Source: Roseivivax sp. GX 12232
GTDB taxonomy: Bacteria > Pseudomonadota > Alphaproteobacteria > Rhodobacterales > Rhodobacteraceae
Length of the DNA stretch: 64,000 bases
Direction: 5' to 3'
NCBI RefSeq assembly: GCF_021272185.1
Contig: NZ_JAJSEC010000013.1
Span: 1 to 64,000, forward strand
Numbering within the stretch: the first letter of the stretch is position 1; every line of letters begins with the position of its first letter. This document shows, one piece after another, positions 58,126 to 64,000 of the stretch. The notes beneath the pieces were generated by a model. It made no database searches and was not told the DNA's origin. It was given only the letters and a program-made list of their open reading frames with translations. The translations under genes and the position numbers were made by a program.

Positions 58126-58797
58126 ATGCCCGCCCTTCTCTTCGACCTCGACGGCACCCTCCTGGAGACCGATCCGATCCATATGGCGGTGTTCCGCGAC
58201 ATGATGGGATCGCGCGGGCTCGCGGTCGACGAGGCCTTCTACATGCGCCACGTCCACGGAAGGCTGAACGTCGACTTCTTCGCCGAATTCCTGCCCGACG
58301 AGCCCGACCCGCAGGCGCTGAGCGACGCCAAGGAGGCCGAGTTCCGCCGCCGCCTGCCGAAGCCCTATCCCGCCATGCCCGGCGCCAAGGCGCTGATCGC
58401 CCGGGCCCGGGCCGAAGGCTGGGGCCTGGGCGTGGTGACCAATGCCAACCGGCTCAACGCCGAGGCCATGCTGGAGGCCACGGGGCTCGCCGAGGCCGTC
58501 GACACGCTGGTCATCGGCGAGGAATGCGCCCGCGGCAAACCCGACCCCCTGCCCTACCAGGAGGCCATGCGCCGCCTCGGCGTCACCCCGAACCACGCCA
58601 TGGCCTTCGAGGACAGCCCCTCGGGCACCCGCGCGGCCCGCGCCTCGGGCGCGCTGACCCTGGGCATCCGCTCGAGCCTTTCCGACGCGGCGCTGCGCCA
58701 GGCCGGCGCGCATCTGACACTGGCGGATTTCACCGATCCCGCGCTCGAGCCCGCGCTCGCGCGCCTCACCCATCCCAAAGGAGCTTTTGCCACATGA
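58126..58797 (+). CDS. HAD-superfamily (subclass IA) phosphatase
   Basis: A 223-aa phosphatase: motif I nucleophile LLFDLDGTLLETD, motif II VVTNANRL, motif III Lys in ARGKPDPLPYQEAM, motif IV AFEDSPSGTRAA. A cap domain lies between motifs I and II. Substrate unknown. Its stop overlaps the methyltransferase start by 4 bases (ATGA), so it is co-translated with that gene; a metabolite-repair role for folate or B12 intermediates is speculative. Confidence 0.88.
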   Translation: MPALLFDLDGTLLETDPIHMAVFRDMMGSRGLAVDEAFYMRHVHGRLNVDFFAEFLPDEPDPQALSDAKEAEFRRRLPKPYPAMPGAKALIARARAEGWGLGVVTNANRLNAEAMLEATGLAEAVDTLVIGEECARGKPDPLPYQEAMRRLGVTPNHAMAFEDSPSGTRAARASGALTLGIRSSLSDAALRQAGAHLTLADFTDPALEPALARLTHPKGAFAT

Positions 58798-59840
58798 CCC
58801 GGACCATCCTGGAGTCGCAGACCAAGACCGCGATCATCGGGTTCGACGAGCCGTTCTGCGTGATCGGCGAGAGGATCAACCCCACCGGCCGCAAGAAACT
58901 GGCCGCCGAGCTCGAGGCCGGCGATTTCTCGACCGTGGAGAAGGACGCGCTCGCCCAGGTCGCCGCCGGGGCCACGGTGCTCGATGTGAACGCCGGGGTG
59001 GTCTACAACTCCAACCCCAACCCCAACGAGACCGAGCCGCCGCTGATGCGCAAGATGATCGAGCTGGTCCAGGGGCTGGTGGACGTGCCGCTCTGCATCG
59101 ACAGCTCGGTGCCCGGCGCGCTCGAGGCCGGGCTCTCGGTGGCCCATGGCCGCCCGCTGGTCAATTCGGTCACCGGCGAGGAGGAGCGCCTCGAGGAGAT
59201 CCTGCCGCTGGTGAAGAAATACAACGTGCCGGTGGTGGCGATCTCCAACGACGACACCGGCATCTCCGAGGACCCCGAGGTGCGCTTCGCGGTGGCCAAG
59301 AAGATCGTCGAACGCGCGGCGGATTACGGCATCCCGGCGCATGACATCGTGGTCGACCCGCTGGTCATGCCGGTCGGCGCCATGGCGACCGCCGGGCTGC
59401 AGGTCTTCGAACTGGTGCGCAAGCTGCGCAGCGAGCTTGGCGTGAACACCACCTGCGGGGCCTCGAACATCTCCTTCGGACTGCCGAACCGCCACGGCAT
59501 CAACAACGCCTTCCTGCCCATGGCCATCGCCTCGGGCATGACCTCGGCGATCATGAACCCCGTGGCCCTGCCGGTGCCCGCCTCGAAGATCGCCGAGAAG
59601 CGCGCCGAGGTCGAGGCCGCTGGCGTCACCCTGCCCGAGGGCATGGACGACGAGACCTTCTGCCAGCTCTTCGGGCTGGGCTCGACCAAGGCGCGCCCGG
59701 GCAAGGAGATGGAGGCGATCCGCGCGGCCAACTTCCTGACCGACAACGACGCCTCGGGCGCGGCCTGGATCCAGTTCAACCGCCCCGCGGGCGCGGGCGG
59801 CGAAGCGGGCGGCGGCCGCCGCCGGCGCCGCCGCGCCTGA
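58794..59840 (+). CDS. Methyltetrahydrofolate:corrinoid methyltransferase, folate module of split methionine synthase
   Basis: A 348-aa TIM-barrel pterin-binding protein of the MtrH/MeTr/MetH-folate-module type, with AAAGGAG before ATG 58794. Motifs: CVIGERINPTGRKKL, ATVLDVNAGVVYN, PLCIDSSVPGALEAGL, VNSVTGEEERLEEI, VAISNDDTG, IVVDPLVMPVGAMAT and NISFGLPNRHGINNAFL. It moves the methyl group of methyl-THF to the B12 protein at 7873. The C-terminus AGAGGEAGGGRRRRRRA is a basic tail like those of the Hcy module and the RamA-like protein. In normal MetH this module is fused to the others. Confidence 0.9.
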   Translation: MTRTILESQTKTAIIGFDEPFCVIGERINPTGRKKLAAELEAGDFSTVEKDALAQVAAGATVLDVNAGVVYNSNPNPNETEPPLMRKMIELVQGLVDVPLCIDSSVPGALEAGLSVAHGRPLVNSVTGEEERLEEILPLVKKYNVPVVAISNDDTGISEDPEVRFAVAKKIVERAADYGIPAHDIVVDPLVMPVGAMATAGLQVFELVRKLRSELGVNTTCGASNISFGLPNRHGINNAFLPMAIASGMTSAIMNPVALPVPASKIAEKRAEVEAAGVTLPEGMDDETFCQLFGLGSTKARPGKEMEAIRAANFLTDNDASGAAWIQFNRPAGAGGEAGGGRRRRRRA

Positions 59841-59917
59841 GGCGCGCGGGGCGCGCCTGGCGCGGGTTTTGTGAGGGCCTCTCTGGGTTTTGCTTGTTGG
59901 ACAATTGATGAGACGGT

Positions 59918-60053
59918 GCGGGCGCCTTCGGGCGCCCGCGGCATGTCTGGCCCTCGGCGCGCGTTGCGCGTCTCGGGGCGGGGTAGAGGGCGCTGCCCTC
60001 TCTTGGCGGCTTCGCCGCCAATTCACTCCCGAGGTATTTTTGCCAAGTTGAAG
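59918..60053 (+). repeat. Gene-end hairpin array and CCCGAGGTATTTTTGCC element
   Basis: Downstream of the methyltransferase gene there are three perfect hairpins in a row: GCGGGCGCC-TTCG-GGCGCCCGC (59918-59939), AGAGGGC-GCT-GCCCTCT (59985-60001) and GGCGGC-TTC-GCCGCC (60005-60019). Then comes CTCCCGAGGTATTTTTGCC, AAGTTGAAG (60026-60053). A related combination follows dctD near base 67-108. I recall this type of element as frequent in Rhodobacteraceae, probably as a gene-end or REP-like unit. Confidence 0.6.
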
Positions 60054-60326
60054 CAGGGGGGTGGCGCGAGGGGGCCTCGGGCTGGGCTGTGGGGGATTGG
60101 CTGCGGGAGCCTTGGGAGGAGAAGGACGGTGCGTCGGGGCCGGGGCTTGGTGGTGCGGATGAGGCTGGGCCGGGTGTGGTGGTTGGTCCGGGCGCGCGGG
60201 GGAGCGGGCCGGGCCTGGCCCGGTGTCGGCGCGCGTGGGGGCGGCGCGCGGCCCGGACGGATAGCCGGCAGTAATGGCGGGGATAGACCGCAGTAGTCGC
60301 GGCAGCGCCGACCGCCGGCGCGCGGC
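60054..60326. other. G-rich gene-free tract with a G-quadruplex motif
   Basis: Bases 60054-60270 are strongly G-rich on the plus strand; 60070-60095 contain four G runs of at least three separated by 4, 2 and 4 bases, the canonical G-quadruplex pattern. No gene. It lies downstream of both the methyltransferase gene and mfd. Confidence 0.45.
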
Positions 60327-63300
60327 TTATTCCGCGGCGCTGCGCTTCTTCTCTTTCCGGGCTTTCTTGGCGGCGACGGCTTTCTCGGCCAGGTCGCGGG
60401 CGATGGCGAAGGCGCCCTGGATCTTGTCCTTGTCGCTCTTCCAGTCGCGGCGCACCACAATCTTGTTGTCCTTGACCTTGGCCAGGCCCTTCTGCGCCTT
60501 GAGATAGGCCACCAAGCCCTCGGGATCGGCGAACTTGTCGTTGTGGAACTGCACCGTCGCGCCCTTGGGGCCGCCGTCGAGCTTGGCGATGCCGGCCTTC
60601 TTGCACATTGCCTTGATGCGCACGATCAGCAGGAGCGTGTTGACCTCTTTCGGCAGCTTGCCAAAGCGGTCGATCAGCTCGGCGGCGAAGCCCTCGAGCT
60701 CGACCTTGGTGGTCAGCGAGGAGAGCCTCCGGTAGAGCCCCAGCCGCACGTCGAGATCGGGCACATAGGCTTCGGGGATCATCACCGAGACGCCGAGGTT
60801 GATCTGCGGCGACCATTGCTCGTCCATGTCGCTGATGCCCTCGACCTCGCCGGAGCGGATCTTGGCGATCGCCTCCTCGAGCATCGACTGGTAAAGCTCG
60901 TAGCCCACGTCGCGCATCTGGCCCGACTGCTCCTCGCCGAGGAGGTTGCCGGCGCCGCGGATGTCGAGGTCCTGGCTGGCGAGCGAAAAACCCGCGCCCA
61001 GCGTGTCGAGCGAGGAGAGGACGCGCAGGCGCTTCTCGGCGGTGGCGGTCAGCCGCGCGCGCGGCTTGGTGGTCAGATAGGCATAGGCACGCGCCTTGGA
61101 CCGGCCGACCCGGCCGCGGATCTGGTAGAGCTGCGAGAGCCCGAACATATCGGCGCGATGCACCACCATGGTGTTGGCGGTGGGGATGTCGAGGCCGGAT
61201 TCCACGATGGTCGTGGCCAGGAGCACGTCGTATTTGCCGTCGTAGAAGGCGTTCATCTTGTCGTCGAGCTCGCCCGCGGGCATCTGACCATGGGCCACCA
61301 CGAAGGACAGTTCCGGCAGCTGCTCGCGCAGAAACTCCTCGATCTCGGGCAGGTCCTTGATGCGCGGGCAGACGTAGAAGCTTTGCCCGCCGCGGTAGTG
61401 CTCGCGCAGGAGCGCCTCGCGGATGGTGACCGCGTCGAACTCCGAGACATAGGTGCGGATCGAGAGCCGGTCGACCGGCGGCGTGCCGATGATCGACAGG
61501 TCCCGCACGCCCGAGAGCGAGAGCTGCAGGGTGCGCGGGATCGGCGTGGCGGTCAGGGTCAGCACGTGCACATCGGTGCGCAGCGCCTTCAGGCGCTCCT
61601 TGTGGGAGACCCCGAAGTGCTGTTCCTCGTCGACGATCAACAGGCCGAGGTTCTGGAACTTCACGTTTTTCGACAGGAGCGCATGGGTGCCGATGACGAT
61701 GTCGACGGTGCCCTTGGTGAGCCCCTCGCGGGTCTTCTGCGCCTCCTTGGTGGAGACGAAGCGCGACAGGGCACGGACCTCGAGCGGGAAGCCGCGAAAG
61801 CGTTCGGCGAAGCTCTGGTAGTGCTGGCGGGCAAGCAGGGTCGTGGGTGCGATCACCGCCACCTGGACGCCGGACATCGCCGCGATGAAGGCCGCGCGGA
61901 GCGCCACCTCGGTCTTGCCGAAGCCCACGTCGCCGCAGATCAGCCGGTCCATCGGGTGGCCGCTGGTCATGTCGGTCAGCACGTCCTCGATGGCGCGCAG
62001 CTGGTCGTCGGTCTCGTGGTAGGGGAAGCGCGCGAGGAAGGCGTCCCAGGCGCCCGTCGGCGGATCGAGCACCGGTGCTGTGCGCAGCGCGCGTTCGGCG
62101 GCGATGCGGATCAGCCGGTCCGCCATCTCCTTGATGCGTTCCTTGAGCCGGGCCTTCTTGGCCTGCCAGGCGCCGCCGCCGAGCTTGTCGAGAAGCCCCT
62201 CCTCGTGGCCGTAGCGCGACAGGAGCTCGATGTTCTCCACCGGCAGGTAGAGCCGCGCGCCCTCGGCGTATTCCAGCGTCAGGCATTCATGCGCGGCGCC
62301 TGCGACGGTGATCACCTCCATGCCCTGGAAGCGGCCGATGCCGTGGTCGACATGCACCACGAGGTCGCCGGGGGTGAGCGACTGCGCCTCGGTCAGGAAG
62401 TTCTCGGCGCGGCGCTTCTTCTTTGGGGCGCGGATCAGCCGGTCGCCGAGCACGTCCTGTTCGGAGATGACGGTGATATGGCCTTTGCCCTCGGGGCCCC
62501 AGGGGCCCTCGAAGCCGTGTTCCAGCGCCCAGACCGCGAGATGCAGCCCGCGCTTGCCGATCCGCGTGCCGTCGCCGATCGGGATCGCCTCGGCCAGGCC
62601 CTCGTCCTCGATCAGGCCAGTGAGGCGCTCGCGGGCGCCCTCGGAGTAAGAGGCGATGACCACCGGGCCCGCCTCGAGCTTGGCGGTGACGTGATGGGCG
62701 AGGCTGCCGAAGAGGCTGACGCTTTCCTGCTGGCGTTCGGGGGCGAAGTTGCGCCCGAGACGCCCGCCGGCATCGGCGGTATGGGGCCCCGAGGCCTGCG
62801 GCAGGGGCGAGAACTGCACCCGCCGGCGGCCCGCGACGGCGGCGTCCCAGCCGGCCTCGTCGAGATAGAGCAGCTCGGGCGGGGCCGGCTTGTAGACGCT
62901 GTCGATGCGGGATTTCTCCTGCATGGCGAGGCGCCGGGTCTCGTATTGGTCGGCGATCTGGTCCCAGCGGGCGATCCGCGCCGGGGCGCTCTGGTCGTCC
63001 AGAAGGACCGGCGCGCCGGGCAGGAAGTCGAAGAGCGTCTCGAGGCGCTCGTGGAAGAAGGGCAGCCAGTGTTCGATACCCTGGTGCTTGCGCCCGGCGC
63101 TGACCGCCTCGTAGAGCGGATCGTCGGTGCCCGCGGCGCCGAACTCGATGCGGTAGTTCTGCCTAAAGCGGGTCACCGCGGCCTCGTCGAGGATCACCTC
63201 GGAGACCGGGGCGAACTCCACGACCGAGAGCTTCTCGGTGGTGCGCTGGCTCGCCGGGTCGAAGCGCCGCGCGCCGTCGAGCACGTCGCCGAAGAGATCG

Positions 63301-63824
63301 AGCCGGACCGGCCCGCCCTCGCCCGGGGGGAAGACGTCGATGATGCCGCCGCGGATCGCGTAGTCGCCGGGCTCCATGACCGTGGGCGCCTGGGAGAAGC
63401 CCATGCGCACCAGGAAGGCGCGCAGGGCCTCCTCGTCGATGCGCTGGCCGACCTCGGCGGTGAAGGCGGCCTCGCGCAGGACCTCGCGGGCGGGCAGCCG
63501 CTGCGTCGCGGCGTTGAGCGTGGTCAGAAGCACGAAGCGCTCAGGCGCGCCATGCACCAGGGTCGCCAGCGTCGCCATGCGGGCGGCGGAGATATCGGCG
63601 TTGGGCGAGACCCTATCGTAGGGCAGGCAGTCCCAGGCCGGGAAGGAGATCACCGGCATCTCGGGCGCGAAGAAGGCCAGGGCGTCGGCCATGCGCTGAA
63701 GCCGCTTGTCGTCGCGCGCCACGAAGATGACCGGCCCTTCGGCCCGGGTGATCTCGCGCAGGACCAGGGTCGCGTCGAAGCCCTCGGGCGCGCCGCCGGT
63801 CAGGATGTCTCTGTCGCCTGCCAT
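60327..63824 (-). CDS. mfd: Transcription-repair coupling factor Mfd
   Basis: A 1165-aa translocase that frees RNA polymerase stalled at DNA lesions and recruits UvrA. From ATG 63824 (MAGDRDILTGGAPEGF; GTG 63833 is possible). N-terminal UvrB-like region (VSPNADISAARMATLATLVH), the RNA-polymerase-interaction domain near LVHVDHGIGRFQGM, and a RecG-like helicase: Walker A ICGDVGFGKTEVALRA, VAVIAPTTLLARQHYQSF, DEEQHFG, TLTATPIPRTLQL and QIRGRVGRSKARAYAYL. No LexA box is seen in the bases before it. Confidence 0.96.
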   Translation of the reverse strand: MAGDRDILTGGAPEGFDATLVLREITRAEGPVIFVARDDKRLQRMADALAFFAPEMPVISFPAWDCLPYDRVSPNADISAARMATLATLVHGAPERFVLLTTLNAATQRLPAREVLREAAFTAEVGQRIDEEALRAFLVRMGFSQAPTVMEPGDYAIRGGIIDVFPPGEGGPVRLDLFGDVLDGARRFDPASQRTTEKLSVVEFAPVSEVILDEAAVTRFRQNYRIEFGAAGTDDPLYEAVSAGRKHQGIEHWLPFFHERLETLFDFLPGAPVLLDDQSAPARIARWDQIADQYETRRLAMQEKSRIDSVYKPAPPELLYLDEAGWDAAVAGRRRVQFSPLPQASGPHTADAGGRLGRNFAPERQQESVSLFGSLAHHVTAKLEAGPVVIASYSEGARERLTGLIEDEGLAEAIPIGDGTRIGKRGLHLAVWALEHGFEGPWGPEGKGHITVISEQDVLGDRLIRAPKKKRRAENFLTEAQSLTPGDLVVHVDHGIGRFQGMEVITVAGAAHECLTLEYAEGARLYLPVENIELLSRYGHEEGLLDKLGGGAWQAKKARLKERIKEMADRLIRIAAERALRTAPVLDPPTGAWDAFLARFPYHETDDQLRAIEDVLTDMTSGHPMDRLICGDVGFGKTEVALRAAFIAAMSGVQVAVIAPTTLLARQHYQSFAERFRGFPLEVRALSRFVSTKEAQKTREGLTKGTVDIVIGTHALLSKNVKFQNLGLLIVDEEQHFGVSHKERLKALRTDVHVLTLTATPIPRTLQLSLSGVRDLSIIGTPPVDRLSIRTYVSEFDAVTIREALLREHYRGGQSFYVCPRIKDLPEIEEFLREQLPELSFVVAHGQMPAGELDDKMNAFYDGKYDVLLATTIVESGLDIPTANTMVVHRADMFGLSQLYQIRGRVGRSKARAYAYLTTKPRARLTATAEKRLRVLSSLDTLGAGFSLASQDLDIRGAGNLLGEEQSGQMRDVGYELYQSMLEEAIAKIRSGEVEGISDMDEQWSPQINLGVSVMIPEAYVPDLDVRLGLYRRLSSLTTKVELEGFAAELIDRFGKLPKEVNTLLLIVRIKAMCKKAGIAKLDGGPKGATVQFHNDKFADPEGLVAYLKAQKGLAKVKDNKIVVRRDWKSDKDKIQGAFAIARDLAEKAVAAKKARKEKKRSAAE

Positions 63825-63855
63825 GGCGGGCACATGGCGCGCGATGCGGCCCGCG

Positions 63856-64000
63856 TCAACCGGGGAAGGGCCCGACCACCATGTTCTGATACATGCCCCA
63901 GAGCGCGGTCACGAAGATCGAGACCATGCCGATCGCCTGGACCGCGATCCGGTGCCGCGCGAGCCGCCGCCGGAGCGGGGCCCCGGAGAGCCGCTGGGCG
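63856..64000 (-). CDS. Partial membrane-protein gene (C-terminus only)
   Basis: The window ends inside this gene. The visible 47 residues include the basic segment LRRRLARHRIAVQAIGM and a hydrophobic VSIFVTALWGMYQN, ending VVGPFPG before TGA at 63858. It lies 32 bases upstream of mfd on the same strand. Too short to name. Confidence 0.5.
   Translation of the reverse strand, partial: AQRLSGAPLRRRLARHRIAVQAIGMVSIFVTALWGMYQNMVVGPFPG

Overview
The window is GC-rich DNA, densely coding on both strands, from an alphaproteobacterium of the Rhodobacteraceae (Roseobacter group or close relatives). The evidence is the gene content: a DUF1476 (zeta) ATPase-inhibitor gene, ALA-synthase type hemA, CckA with a GTTC-N7-GTTC LexA site, rodZ next to ispG, yibQ divergent from trpGDC, choline/betaine choWV beside betI, and a B12-dependent methionine synthase split into separate proteins. 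No tRNA, rRNA, CRISPR array, phage or transposase gene was seen.

Layout. 0.1-5 kb: dctBD two-component genes (the DctD AAA domain lacks GAFTGA) and purQ-purS-purC. 5-9.5 kb: zeta subunit, the homocysteine-binding and cobalamin-binding parts of the split methionine synthase, a SplB-like radical SAM gene with a LexA box, a tiny membrane protein and DUF1638. 9.6-16.6 kb: yibQ, then trpG-trpD-ung-trpC-moaC-moeA in tight translational coupling. 16.7-21.8 kb: cckA with its own LexA box, an rRNA methyltransferase and guaB. 21.8-22.8 kb: a gene-free kilobase with a GT-rich tract and two copies of a structured 196-bp repeat. 22.8-28.4 kb: agmatinase-like gene, a CaiB/BaiF protein missing its catalytic Asp, the RamA-like corrinoid activase, and a small two-gene module of toxin-antitoxin-like layout. 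28.4-31.4 kb: ilvB-ilvH behind a complete ribosome-mediated attenuator whose leader peptide contains Ile-Leu-Val-Leu-Ile-Val. 31.4-47 kb: housekeeping genes (prfB, mrcA, amiC, an aminotransferase, a BepA-like protease, DsbA-like proteins, a transglutaminase, ispG, rodZ, hemA). 47-56.3 kb: dipeptidase, a glycosyltransferase, choWV/betI, rlmE, ppx, a sulfotransferase-like gene. 56.3-60.3 kb: a third repeat copy, then a one-carbon operon (PF13769 protein, MetF-like protein, HAD phosphatase, methyl-THF:corrinoid methyltransferase). 60.3-64 kb: mfd and the end of a membrane-protein gene.

The most connected story is one-carbon metabolism. The four protein parts expected of a split MetH plus its reactivator lie at four places in the window: the homocysteine domain, the B12 domain, the methyl-THF domain and the RamA-like activase. 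The three that must dock on the B12 protein all end in a run of five or six Arg next to Gly (GGRRRRRG, GGRRRRRRG, GGGRRRRRRA). The B12 protein itself begins with a very acidic segment (16 Asp/Glu in the first 36 residues). I infer an electrostatic docking code that replaces the covalent linkers of classical MetH; I do not know of a description of it.

Other signals worth checking are the two LexA boxes, the 196-bp repeat with a compensatory base change in one of its hairpins, and the two-gene module at 27.6-28.4 kb.
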